A stretch of DNA of 8,194 bases from DASSBG01 sp035703755 (GCA_035703755.1 DASSXP010000269.1:1-8194), one strand, 5' to 3'; positions 1-6,645 are shown, counted from the stretch's first letter. Notes: a model not told the origin generated them from the letters alone. Made by a program: numbers and translations.

Positions 1-620
1 CCCCACAGCGGCGACACCTCAACCGCCAGGCCGCTGGCGGCCAGCGGCTCGGCAATTTCCTCGCGGCTGGGAAAGTGCCGGGCGCCAACCTGCATCCAAC
101 GCGTCCAGTGCAGGATTTTTTCCTCCAGCACGGTCATCCAGTAACGCCAGGATCGGTCCCGCAGGCAGTTGCGGATCAGCAGCACCCCGCCCGGCGCGAC
201 GCGTGATGCCGCGCCTTCCAGCACGTTTCGTTGCAGTGCCGCGGGCATGTAGTGCAGCACGTCGAGGATGGCGACGTTGCCGGCGAAGTCGGGCAGGGCG
301 GCGGCGTCGCCGTCCTGAAAGCGGAGCCGTGGAAAGTGTTCGCCGCAAATCGTGCGCGCGCTGGCTATCTTGCGCGGGTCGTTGTCGAAGCCGATGTAGG
401 CACGCGATTGGCCGTGTTCGGACAGGTACATGCCGAGCAGGCCCATGCCGCAGCCGATGTCGAGCAATGGCAGGGAATTGCCGGCCAAAACCGCAAGAGC
501 GGCGCGGTACAGCGGATCATGGCGCAGTTTGCCGCGCACGTAGTTGGGTTCCCAACGGCCGCTGAAGCGGGCGCTGATGCGGTCGTTGATGGCGTCGTCA
601 GCAGCGCGTTCCGGGTTCAC
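1..620 (-). CDS. Class I SAM-dependent methyltransferase (C-terminus cut by window edge)
   Basis: It transfers a methyl group from S-adenosylmethionine to an unidentified substrate and is probably cytosolic. The 206 visible residues show a Rossmann-type methyltransferase core. Motif I DIGCGMG is at about residues 54-60, the acidic end of strand 2 at GFDND (77-81), a D-G-D acidic turn near 103-105 that would contact adenine, and the motif IV-like ILDVLHYM at 118-125. An N-terminal YVRGKLRHDP segment (27-36) precedes the core. The start is GTG, whose last two bases share the stop of the upstream FUSC gene (GTGA, 4-base overlap), with a weak AAGG 5' of it, so translation is probably coupled. The reading frame stays open to base 1. 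I recall comparable small methyltransferases in aryl-polyene/xanthomonadin pigment loci, but I cannot confirm this one belongs there; the gene beyond the left edge would help decide. The methyltransferase fold is firm; the substrate is unknown. Confidence 0.88.
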   Translation of the reverse strand, partial: MNPERAADDAINDRISARFSGRWEPNYVRGKLRHDPLYRAALAVLAGNSLPLLDIGCGMGLLGMYLSEHGQSRAYIGFDNDPRKIASARTICGEHFPRLRFQDGDAAALPDFAGNVAILDVLHYMPAALQRNVLEGAASRVAPGGVLLIRNCLRDRSWRYWMTVLEEKILHWTRWMQVGARHFPSREEIAEPLAASGLAVEVSPLW

Positions 621-2713
621 TCGGCAGCCTTGGGTGTGAGCAGAAAGGCAAGGGTGGCAAGGATATCCTCGATCCGGTCGGCAATGTCGACCAGGCCATG
701 CGGATCGGTGTCGGCAACCGTCTGGCGCACCGCGACAGCGGCGTCGTGGACACGTATATCCAGTACTGGTTGGCGTTGTTCGCGCACGCACGCGGCGAGT
801 TCGATCCCACGCGCGGCGGCCAGATCACGCAGCGCCACAATCGGCTCAAGGTGAGGGCGCAGCGCATCGTTGTCGCCTTCGCCGAGCAGGGCATCCAGCA
901 ACAAGGCGGCGCGCGCCAGTCGGCTGCCGGTTGCAAACAGCGCATCGCCCAGCGCCAGCAAGCCTTCACCGCTGCGCGGTTCATGCCGCAGGCGCTCCAG
1001 TGAGGCGTGCGCGTTGCTGCGAGATACACGGCAGGCGCTGCGCGCGTTGCGCCGCTCCGCCAGGTCGCCGCCGGTGCTGCTGAGATAACGGGCGTAATCT
1101 TCCAGCATCCGCGCCAACGCCGTGCGCACGCGGCCACGCTCCCATGTTGGCCAGGCCGCGTACGCTATCAGCGCCAGTGCACTGCCGCCCAAGGTGCCCA
1201 GCGCGCGCGCGTGCATCACCGGTCCGGGGGCTTCGCCGGCCAATGCTTCCAGCAACACCACCAGGCCCGACAGAGCGGCGACACCGACGCCATAGTGCCG
1301 CGTCGTCCATTGCCGGAATCCATAGCAAAGCAGGGCGAGCAGGGCAATTCGCAACCAGGGTTCATCGATCAGGTAATGCAGCAGCAGGCTGGTCAGCAGC
1401 AGTCCGCTCAGGGTGCCGGCGACCCGCAGCAAACCGTAGTTGACGGTGGCGCCGAAGTCGGGTTTCAGAACGATCGCCGCAGTCATCGGCATCCAGTAGG
1501 CATGCGCCACCGGCAGCAGGTGCGACAAGCCCAGCGCCAGGGTCACGCAACTGGCGCTGCGCAATGCGTGTCGGCAGGCAATTGAATCCAGCTTGAGGTT
1601 GGCGCGCAGTACCGCCAGCGGTTGCGCGGGACGCAAAGCGGTCGGCAATTGGCGCTCGGCGGCCGACGCCCGCACGGCGCCGATGGAACTGGCCGCGTCG
1701 ACGTTGCGCAAGGCCGCGCGCAAGGGCCGGCGCAAGGCGACGGCGCGGGTCGCGGCCGCCGCCAGTGCGGCCGGCGCAGAAGCCGCACGGGCGGCGGCTT
1801 CAAGCGCGCTCTGGGCGGTATCGAAACGGGCCAGCAGCCGCCGGCACTCCGCCTGATCGATCCGGGTATCGCGCAGACTTGCCGCCACCAGAACCAGCAG
1901 CCGCGCACTGGCGCGGGCCAGTGCACGCACCGGGCCGTCGGCGTCATGGTCCGCAAGTGCCGCCTGATACTCACGCAGCGCCACCAACTCGACCCGGATG
2001 CGCTCGAACAAGGCGGCAAGAATCCGCAGGCTTTCCAGTGCCCGACTCTGGCTGCGATCATCACCCAGCAGCACCGCCTGGACGTGATTGATCTCACTGC
2101 TGGCCGGTGGTGCGGCATTGGTCTCCGGGGTTTGCCGGGCCGCCACGGCCAGCGCAGTGTACGCGCTGGCCAGCGCCAGGCGCTCCGGCCGGTATCGGTT
2201 CAACGGCCAGGCCAGAATGGCGAGCAAGGCTTGCAGGGCGCCACCAACCAACACCAGCAGCGCCGCGGCCAGCGGTGGAACCTCGTCGACCCCGCTGCTG
2301 GCCGCGGTGATTACCAGCAACAAGGTGCTGATCAGCCCGACGCGGGTCAGATCCGGTCCCAACGCCACCAGCAGGCCGGCCGCAAACGTCCATAACGCGG
2401 TCACCACCAGCAACGGCAGCAACTGGCTGCCAATGCCCAGCCCGATCAGGGTCGCCAGCGCGCCGGCCACGCTGGTCAAAAGGATGTTGCGCAGGCGCAG
2501 CCGATACGGCCCCGGCTGATCGGCAAACATCACCATCAAGGCGCCGGCCGAAATACCAAGGCCAATGTCGAGATGCCCGAAATGGACACCCGCGAGCAGC
2601 GGCAAGGTGACCCCGGCCGTGTTGCGCAGCGCGACCTGCCACGGCACGTCGCGCGGTTTGATTCGGGTCAGTCCGGCCAGGAGATGCGCGCGCCAGTGCG
2701 GAGGCGTTGGCAT
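617..2713 (-). CDS. FUSC-family inner-membrane protein (putative aromatic-acid efflux type)
   Basis: This 698-residue polytopic membrane protein has the two-halved layout of the FUSC/YccS/AaeB family. An N-terminal hydrophobic block (about 30-170) contains the ADQPGPYRLRLRN loop (64-76). A long Ala/Arg/Leu-rich soluble helical region follows (about 175-380). A second hydrophobic block (about 385-525) carries the family signature: Y406-W407 followed by the KPDFG turn, then R-x-x-G-T-x-x-G (430-437). A soluble C-terminal helical tail (about 525-698) closes the protein. Family members include exporters of aromatic carboxylic acids (AaeB, fusaric-acid resistance), but many have no known substrate. 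The ATG is 6 bases after the stop of the 3-hydroxyanthranilate dioxygenase gene and has no good ribosome-binding site, so coupling is likely. The end overlaps the methyltransferase start. Family assignment is firm; export of an aromatic acid is inferred from family and neighbour. Confidence 0.88.
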   Translation of the reverse strand: MPTPPHWRAHLLAGLTRIKPRDVPWQVALRNTAGVTLPLLAGVHFGHLDIGLGISAGALMVMFADQPGPYRLRLRNILLTSVAGALATLIGLGIGSQLLPLLVVTALWTFAAGLLVALGPDLTRVGLISTLLLVITAASSGVDEVPPLAAALLVLVGGALQALLAILAWPLNRYRPERLALASAYTALAVAARQTPETNAAPPASSEINHVQAVLLGDDRSQSRALESLRILAALFERIRVELVALREYQAALADHDADGPVRALARASARLLVLVAASLRDTRIDQAECRRLLARFDTAQSALEAAARAASAPAALAAAATRAVALRRPLRAALRNVDAASSIGAVRASAAERQLPTALRPAQPLAVLRANLKLDSIACRHALRSASCVTLALGLSHLLPVAHAYWMPMTAAIVLKPDFGATVNYGLLRVAGTLSGLLLTSLLLHYLIDEPWLRIALLALLCYGFRQWTTRHYGVGVAALSGLVVLLEALAGEAPGPVMHARALGTLGGSALALIAYAAWPTWERGRVRTALARMLEDYARYLSSTGGDLAERRNARSACRVSRSNAHASLERLRHEPRSGEGLLALGDALFATGSRLARAALLLDALLGEGDNDALRPHLEPIVALRDLAAARGIELAACVREQRQPVLDIRVHDAAVAVRQTVADTDPHGLVDIADRIEDILATLAFLLTPKAAE

Positions 2714-2719
2714 GCGCGA

Positions 2720-3235
2720 TCAGCGCGCCGGCACGGCTTGCACCTGGCCACAGCGCTGGCAGGTGCGAGCGTCGAGCGAGTCGTAGTAGCGCTTGAATAC
2801 TGGCGGAAAGTCACTCTCGATGCGGCCAAGAGAGAAGTACTCCTCGTACAGCTTGTGGTTGCAATGGTCACAGAACCAGAGCAAGCCATCGCGCTCGTGA
2901 GGCAGGCGCTTGCGCTCCACCACCAGCCCGACCGAACCGGCCATACGCTGCGGCGAATGCGGCACCCGCGGCGGCAGGTAGAACATTTCACCGGCGCGGA
3001 TCGGGATATCGCGGGCCTCGCCATCATCCTGCACACGCAGAATCATTTCGCCCTCGATCTGATGGAACAGCTCGGGGCCTTCGTCGTAATGGTAATCGCT
3101 GCGCGAGTTCGGCCCACCCACCACCATCACGATGAAATCACCGTCCACGATGCACTTGTTGCCGACCGGCGGCTTGAGCAAGTGGCGGTGCTCGTCAATC
3201 CAGCGGGAAAAATTGAACGGTGCGGCAAGCGGCAT
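2720..3235 (-). CDS. nbaC: 3-hydroxyanthranilate 3,4-dioxygenase
   Basis: This non-haem Fe(II) dioxygenase opens the ring of 3-hydroxyanthranilate to 2-amino-3-carboxymuconate semialdehyde. That product cyclises to quinolinate (NAD synthesis) or is degraded further. The 171 residues form one cupin. Likely iron ligands are H49, E55 and H93, inside YHYDEGPELFHQIEGE and PPRVPHSPQ. Substrate-binding residues R45, R97 and E107 are present. The C-terminus keeps the rubredoxin-like metal site of bacterial members as C122-x2-C125 and C159-x2-C162. Length matches the bacterial single-cupin enzymes. The ATG at 3235 has a good GAAGG ribosome-binding site 6 bases upstream. It is the first gene of a probable operon with the FUSC protein and the methyltransferase. 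No other kynurenine-pathway gene is visible in the window. The assignment is strong; whether it serves NAD synthesis or catabolism cannot be read from here. Confidence 0.96.
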   Translation of the reverse strand: MPLAAPFNFSRWIDEHRHLLKPPVGNKCIVDGDFIVMVVGGPNSRSDYHYDEGPELFHQIEGEMILRVQDDGEARDIPIRAGEMFYLPPRVPHSPQRMAGSVGLVVERKRLPHERDGLLWFCDHCNHKLYEEYFSLGRIESDFPPVFKRYYDSLDARTCQRCGQVQAVPAR

Positions 3236-3265
3236 GATGGGCCTTCACTCGAAAGGGCGGCGCAT

Positions 3266-3294
3266 ACGATAGCGCCGCGGTCGCCACGACGGAA
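3266..3294 (-). promoter_or_regulatory. Candidate promoter for the dioxygenase operon
   Basis: On the minus strand there is a TATCGT -10-like hexamer (3271-3266) and a weak TTCCGT -35-like hexamer (3294-3289), separated by 17 bases. Both lie 31 or more bases before the ATG at 3235. The -10 sits in the loop of a short inverted repeat (7-bp arms 3257-3263 and 3272-3278). The match to consensus is modest and is the best seen in the 101-base gap, so this is a guess. The same gap holds no convincing Rho-independent terminator for smpB, so read-through from smpB remains possible. Confidence 0.25.
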
Positions 3295-3336
3295 CCGCCG
3301 CCTCGACAGCGACGGCTCAATCGCGGCCGGCCCGTC

Positions 3337-3819
3337 TCAGGCGGACTTGTTGTGGGCGCGCATCACACGCTGTTTTTCCCGATCCCAATCGCGCTGCTTC
3401 TCGGCGTCGCGCTTGTCGTGGGCCTGCTTGCCACGCGCCAGCGCCAGCTCCAGCTTGACCTTGTTGCCTTTCCAGTACAACGCGGTTGCGATCAAGGTGT
3501 AACCCTTGCGCTCGACGGCGCCGATCAGCTCGTCGATTTCATTTTTGTGCAACAGCAGCTTGCGGGTGCGGCGGTCGTCCGCGACCACATGGGTGGAGGC
3601 GCTGATCAGCGGCACGATGGAGGCGCCAACCAGGTAAATCTCGCCCTGTATGACCATGGCGTAGCTGTCACCAAAGTTGACTCGTCCGGCGCGCAGCGAT
3701 TTCAGCTCCCAGCCTTCCAGCGCGATGCCGGCTTCGAAGCGGCGATCGATGTGATATTCGTGGCGGGCACGCTTGTTGAGCGCGATAGTGCCGCCGGCTT
3801 TTTCCTTTGTTTTCGCCAT
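3337..3819 (-). CDS. smpB: SsrA-binding protein SmpB
   Basis: SmpB binds tmRNA (SsrA) and brings it to stalled ribosomes for trans-translation. The 160-residue product has the full family pattern: N-terminal NKRARHEYHID, then FEAGIALEGWELKSLRAG (about 28-45), the ISASTHVV stretch (about 72-79), the RTRKLLLHKNEI segment (84-95), YWKGNKVK (115-122), the GKQAHDKR motif (130-137) and a basic C-terminal tail ending in a REKQRVMR-type helix that enters the mRNA channel. The ATG at 3819 gives the family start MAKTKEK; an upstream in-frame start would add 45 unconserved residues running into ratA. No clear Shine-Dalgarno precedes it (AACGGAC lies directly before the ATG), so it may be weakly initiated or leaderless. 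No tmRNA gene is seen beside it. It diverges from ratA. Confidence 0.97.
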   Translation of the reverse strand: MAKTKEKAGGTIALNKRARHEYHIDRRFEAGIALEGWELKSLRAGRVNFGDSYAMVIQGEIYLVGASIVPLISASTHVVADDRRTRKLLLHKNEIDELIGAVERKGYTLIATALYWKGNKVKLELALARGKQAHDKRDAEKQRDWDREKQRVMRAHNKSA

Positions 3820-3825
3820 GTCCGT

Positions 3826-3831
3826 TAAAAT
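3826..3831 (+). promoter_or_regulatory. Candidate -10 element in the smpB/ratA divergent region
   Basis: TAAAAT resembles a -10 hexamer on the plus strand and would place ratA transcription start near 3838, about 38 bases before its ATG. The matching -35 would fall inside the first codons of smpB and has no good consensus match. This is the only AT-rich patch in the 56-base gap between the two start codons, so both divergent promoters probably use it or overlap it. Weak evidence. Confidence 0.25.
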
Positions 3832-3875
3832 GTCGCCGTGGCGGCCAACGTGGGCCGCGAGTGGATGATGCGGGG

Positions 3876-4307
3876 ATGATCGAAATTCAGCGCAGCGCGC
3901 TGGTGGCGTATACGCCGGCGCAGATGTTCGACCTGGTGAACGATGTGGAAGCATACCCCAGTCGCTTTTCCTGGTGTGCGGGCGCCGAGGTGCAAAGCCA
4001 CGACGCGCACAACCTGACCGCCCGCCTGGACCTGCGTTTTGCCGGCCTGCAACACAGTTTCAGCACCCACAACAGCTTGCAGCGGCCGCAGCGACTGGAA
4101 ATGCGGCTGGCGGGCGGCCCATTGCGGGAGCTGGATGGAACCTGGACCTTCATCGCGCTCGGCGAGCACGGCTGCAAAGTGGCACTGGATTTGCAGTTCG
4201 ATTTCTCCAGCCGCTTGATCGGACAGGCTTTTCGGCTCGGATTTCGGGGCCTGGCCGACCGTCTGGTGGACGACTTTTGTGCCGAGGCCAGGCGGATTTA
4301 TGGCTGA
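3876..4307 (+). CDS. ratA: RatA-family START-domain protein (CoQ-binding Coq10-like)
   Basis: This 143-residue protein is of the polyketide cyclase/START superfamily, COQ10/RatA branch. The E. coli relative was reported to block 70S ribosome association, and the eukaryotic and other bacterial relatives bind ubiquinone-type lipids. Family features are the opening IQRSALVAYTPAQMFDLVNDVEAYP (about 4-28), W33-C34 in the place of the usual PWC, the G-x-W-x-F strand (88-92) and the C-terminal amphipathic helix around 114-137 that closes the lipid cavity. The ATG at 3876 matches the usual start of the family; longer in-frame readings from GTG at 3861 or ATG at 3807 add unconserved residues and overlap smpB. 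It overlaps ratB by 8 bases. The family is certain; the cellular role is not settled, and a lipid-binding role in respiration is at least as likely as a toxin role. Confidence 0.93.
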   Translation: MIEIQRSALVAYTPAQMFDLVNDVEAYPSRFSWCAGAEVQSHDAHNLTARLDLRFAGLQHSFSTHNSLQRPQRLEMRLAGGPLRELDGTWTFIALGEHGCKVALDLQFDFSSRLIGQAFRLGFRGLADRLVDDFCAEARRIYG

Positions 4308-4587
4308 GTCAATCCGGGCTACCGTGGTCTACGCCATACCGGAGCGAGTGTTCCAGTACGCCCTGACGCTGCCGTCAGGCAGCACCGTGGCCGAGGCCGT
4401 GGCCGCCAGTGGTTTGTACCGGGATTGCCCGGACGCGCACGCCGCCGAACCCCGCTACGGCATCTACTCGCGCCGCGTCGATGCGGCAATGCGATTGCGT
4501 GATGGTGACCGGGTCGAGGTGTATCGACCGCTGATTATCGACCCGAAGCAGGCACGCCGCCAGCGGGCCAGGCAGGACAAAGATTGA
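4300..4587 (+). CDS. ratB: RnfH/RatB-family small ubiquitin-fold protein
   Basis: This 95-residue protein is of the UPF0125/RnfH family with a predicted beta-grasp (ubiquitin-like) fold and unknown biochemical role. The family signature is at the C-terminus: G-D-R-V-E-V-Y-R-P-L-I-I-D-P-K, followed by an Arg-rich tail (about 69-95). An earlier YGIYSRRVDAAMRLRDGD stretch also fits. The ATG at 4300 is chosen because it gives the MAESIRATVVYA beginning typical of the family and lies inside the ratA stop region (8-base overlap), implying coupled translation; an upstream in-frame ATG at 4279 would add seven residues unlike the family. It forms a two-gene unit with ratA and converges on bamE with a 15-base gap. 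Despite the E. coli nickname it is not an antitoxin to RatA. Confidence 0.92.
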   Translation: MAESIRATVVYAIPERVFQYALTLPSGSTVAEAVAASGLYRDCPDAHAAEPRYGIYSRRVDAAMRLRDGDRVEVYRPLIIDPKQARRQRARQDKD

Positions 4588-4602
4588 GATGGCGCCTGCC
4601 GA

Positions 4603-5016
4603 TCAGCCACCGCGCTTGCGGCGTTCCTCGGCTTCTTTCTTCTTGTCGTGCAGAACCATCGGGTAGCGCGCCACCTGCTTCAGCATGTCACGCGGCGACT
4701 GCACCCACGCCTCGCCTTCCTTGCTGGCCAGCACATCGTTTTCGAAGGTAAGGTGCAAGGTCTTGCGGTCGATCTTGCCGCCACGCTTCTGCAAGGAAGA
4801 CACGTAGCCCCATTCGTTCTGATCGAACGGACTGACCACCGACGGCGTGCCGACCAGCGCCAGCACCTGCTCCTTGGTGAGGCCGGGCTTCAATTGATCC
4901 AGTGTGTCCTGATCGAACACATTGCCCTGCTGGATGTCGGGTTTGTAGATGATGCTGCAACCGACAGTCACGGTGCTGAGCAGGAGCAGGGCAAACAAGC
5001 TGGAAAGGATGCGCAT
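4603..5016 (-). CDS. bamE: Outer-membrane assembly lipoprotein BamE
   Basis: BamE (SmpA) is the small lipoprotein of the BAM complex, which inserts beta-barrel proteins into the outer membrane; it sits on the periplasmic face. The 137-residue precursor has a short signal peptide (about 1-19) ending in VTVGC, so C20 should be the lipidated cysteine. The lipobox has Thr at -3 instead of the usual Leu/Val, a mild deviation. Family motifs follow: YKPDIQQGN (24-32), LKPGLTKEQVLALVGTPS (42-59), NEWGY (67-71) and TLHLTFENDVL (86-96). The C-terminus is a charged Lys/Glu/Arg tail. The ATG at 5016 is preferred because it places the signal peptide at the N-terminus; a GTG at 5061 would prepend 15 polar residues and overlap the fur promoter. 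It diverges from fur and converges on ratB. Confidence 0.95.
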   Translation of the reverse strand: MRILSSLFALLLLSTVTVGCSIIYKPDIQQGNVFDQDTLDQLKPGLTKEQVLALVGTPSVVSPFDQNEWGYVSSLQKRGGKIDRKTLHLTFENDVLASKEGEAWVQSPRDMLKQVARYPMVLHDKKKEAEERRKRGG

Positions 5017-5052
5017 GGGGACCGCGTACTCACCGGGTAAGATCGAGCGGCG

Positions 5053-5062
5053 ATGATACACT
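5053..5062. promoter_or_regulatory. Overlapping divergent -10 elements of fur and bamE
   Basis: In the 81-base bamE/fur gap, TACACT (5057-5062, preceded by TGA) reads as a -10 element toward fur, about 35 bases before its ATG. On the other strand TATCAT (5058-5053) reads as a -10 toward bamE, about 37 bases before its ATG. The two share two bases, so RNA polymerase would probably occupy one or the other. No good -35 is seen for either, and I see no convincing 19-bp Fur box. Moderate-to-weak evidence from hexamer matches alone. Confidence 0.35.
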
Positions 5063-5097
5063 ATGGCCGGAAAACATGGCGTGCAGCGGGAGGCACA

Positions 5098-5505
5098 ATG
5101 GAAACCCAGGATCTACGCAAGGCCGGCCTCAAGGTCACCCATCCGCGCATGAGTGTATTGCGCTTGCTGGACACTGTCGGCGAGCGGCACCTCACCGCCG
5201 AGGACATCTACCGCGAGCTGATCGCCGAACAGGAAGACATCGGCCTTGCCACCGTGTACCGTGTGCTGACCCAGTTCGAGGCCGCCGGCTTGGTGCTGAA
5301 GCACAATTTCGAAGGCGGCCAGGCGGTGTACGAGCTCGATCGCGGCAAGCACCACGACCACATGGTCAACGTCGATACCGGCGAGGTGATCGAGTTCACC
5401 AGTGAGGCCATCGAAAAGCTGCAACACGACATCGCCGACAAGCACGGTTACGTGATCGAGGATCACAGCCTGGTGCTCTACGTTCGCGCCAAGCGCAAGA
5501 AATAA
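5098..5505 (+). CDS. fur: Ferric uptake regulator Fur
   Basis: Fur is the iron-responsive DNA-binding repressor of siderophore and iron-uptake genes. The 135-residue protein has the N-terminal winged helix (about 1-80), with the recognition region GLATVYRVLTQFEAAGLV (49-66), and the C-terminal dimerisation domain. Metal ligands of the usual sites are present: H31, E79, H86 and H88 with D87, E99, E106 and H123. The CxxC structural-zinc motif found after HHDH in many Fur proteins is absent, reading H-M-V-N-V-D-T-G, and there is no cysteine anywhere in the protein. The ATG at 5098 follows a strong GGGAGG ribosome-binding site 5 bases upstream. It diverges from bamE and is followed after 3 bases by a cation antiporter gene, which may be co-transcribed. 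The assignment is very firm. Confidence 0.97.
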   Translation: METQDLRKAGLKVTHPRMSVLRLLDTVGERHLTAEDIYRELIAEQEDIGLATVYRVLTQFEAAGLVLKHNFEGGQAVYELDRGKHHDHMVNVDTGEVIEFTSEAIEKLQHDIADKHGYVIEDHSLVLYVRAKRKK

Positions 5506-5508
5506 GCC

Positions 5509-6594
5509 ATGGCGACGACGAAGCTGAGCCACGGATCGGCATTGATTCGTTCCGACTATTTGTTGCTGGGCGGCTGCGTGGCCGCCACGGTGCTGGCCGG
5601 CGTGACCCGCTACACGGGCGGTGGTGACGTGCTCGCGTTCGCCTGTTCGGCCTTGGCGGTGGCCTTGCTGGCCTCGCTGGTCGGCTTGTCGGTGGAGCAG
5701 CTGGGCGACCGCTTCGGCCCCGGCGCCACCGGCGTGCTGCAATCGGCGCTTGGCAACCTGCCGGAGCTCTTCATCGCACTGTTCGCCCTCAAGGCCGGCC
5801 TGGTCGCGGTGGTGCAGGCGGCGCTGATCGGCTCGATTCTGGCCAACCTGCTGCTGGTAATGGGCTTGTGCTTCGTGGTCGGCGGCCTCAAGCATGGCCC
5901 GCAAAACCTCGACTCCGGCCGTGCCCGCGACAGCACCGTGCTGATGGTGTTGTCGGTGGTGGCGCTGGTGCTGCCGTCGCTCGCCAGCTATGTGCACAGC
6001 CCGGCCGAGCCGCACGAACGCACGCTGTCGATGATCGTGTCGGTGGTGCTGCTGTTGCTGTTTTTGCTGACCTTGCCGGCCTCGCTGAAGCGCACCGCCG
6101 GCAAGCGCGAGGAGATCGAACAGGAACCGCCGCGCTGGCCGTTGGCGCTGGCGGTGGGTCTGCTCGCGCTGGCGGCACTGGCGGCGGCGTTTGTCTCCGA
6201 CTGGTTCGTGCACGCGCTGGAGCCGGCCATGCACACGCTGGGCATCTCCGACATGTTCGCGGGTCTGGTGGTGGTGGCGATTGCCGGCAACGCCATCGAG
6301 AACGTGGTCGGCATCCAGCTGGCCGCGGCCGGCCGCTCCGAATACGCCTATTCGGTGGTGATCAATTCGCCGCTGCAAATCGCCTTGGTGCTGGCACCCT
6401 TGTTGGTGATTCTGTCGCAGACGCTCGGATTCTCGCCATTGACGCTGGTGTTCCCGCCGATGCTGGTGGTTTCGGTGGCGCTGGCGGTGATCGTGGCCGC
6501 GTTCATCACTTTCGATGGCGAATCCAACTGGATCGAAGGCGCCGCGCTGATCGCGGTTTACGCCATCATCGCCGCCGCCTTCTGGTGGGGCTGA
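5509..6594 (+). CDS. CaCA-superfamily cation antiporter (Ca2+/H+ or Na+/H+ exchanger type)
   Basis: This inner-membrane exchanger of the Ca2+:cation antiporter superfamily has 361 residues and about 10-11 hydrophobic segments. It shows the two inverted alpha repeats. Alpha-1 is G82-N-x-x-E86 followed by GSILANLLLVMG (108-119). Alpha-2 is G260-N-x-x-E264 followed by NSPLQIAL (286-293). A hydrophilic loop rich in Lys/Arg/Glu (about 192-209) separates the halves. The two GNxxE glutamates are the expected cation-binding residues. Alpha-2 departs from classical CAX proteins: Asn265 replaces the histidine after the glutamate, and N-S-P replaces G-S-S, so ion preference is open. The ATG lies 3 bases after the fur stop without a clear ribosome-binding site, suggesting coupled expression with fur. 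It ends before a convergent gene with an inverted repeat between. The superfamily is firm; transported ions are inferred. Confidence 0.9.
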   Translation: MATTKLSHGSALIRSDYLLLGGCVAATVLAGVTRYTGGGDVLAFACSALAVALLASLVGLSVEQLGDRFGPGATGVLQSALGNLPELFIALFALKAGLVAVVQAALIGSILANLLLVMGLCFVVGGLKHGPQNLDSGRARDSTVLMVLSVVALVLPSLASYVHSPAEPHERTLSMIVSVVLLLLFLLTLPASLKRTAGKREEIEQEPPRWPLALAVGLLALAALAAAFVSDWFVHALEPAMHTLGISDMFAGLVVVAIAGNAIENVVGIQLAAAGRSEYAYSVVINSPLQIALVLAPLLVILSQTLGFSPLTLVFPPMLVVSVALAVIVAAFITFDGESNWIEGAALIAVYAIIAAAFWWG

Positions 6595-6611
6595 CGCGGG
6601 CGCCGGGCGGA

Positions 6612-6645
6612 CAATGCCATCAACCATACCCGGCTGATGGCATTG
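6612..6645. terminator. Inverted repeat between convergent genes, possible bidirectional terminator
   Basis: Two perfect 11-base arms, CAATGCCATCA at 6612-6622 and its complement at 6635-6645, flank a 12-base loop. The repeat lies 17 bases past the antiporter stop and 8 bases past the AIM24 gene stop, where both transcripts would form a hairpin. Neither side has a T-rich tract, so it is not a textbook Rho-independent terminator. It may block read-through or protect 3' ends. Confidence 0.5.

Noticed and set aside
1622..2395. Plus-strand open frame of 257 codons inside the FUSC gene
   Set aside because: Gln/Arg/Gly-rich antisense shadow without motif or ribosome-binding site.
3236..3336. tmRNA (ssrA) gene or strong terminator next to smpB
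   Set aside because: The gap is only 101 bases, too short for tmRNA, with only a weak 7-bp hairpin and no T tract.
2573..3502. Plus-strand open frame of 309 codons across FUSC, dioxygenase and smpB
   Set aside because: It lies antisense to three well-supported genes and has no recognisable protein features.
3820..3954. N-terminal extension of SmpB by 45 residues
   Set aside because: The extension is unconserved, overlaps ratA, and the family starts at the MAKTKEK methionine.
3876..4587. ratA/ratB as a toxin-antitoxin pair
   Set aside because: The names come from E. coli; the proteins are a START-fold lipid-binding type and a ubiquitin-fold protein, and the pair sits in a conserved housekeeping block.
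5017..5061. GTG start adding 15 residues to BamE
   Set aside because: It would bury the lipoprotein signal peptide behind polar residues.
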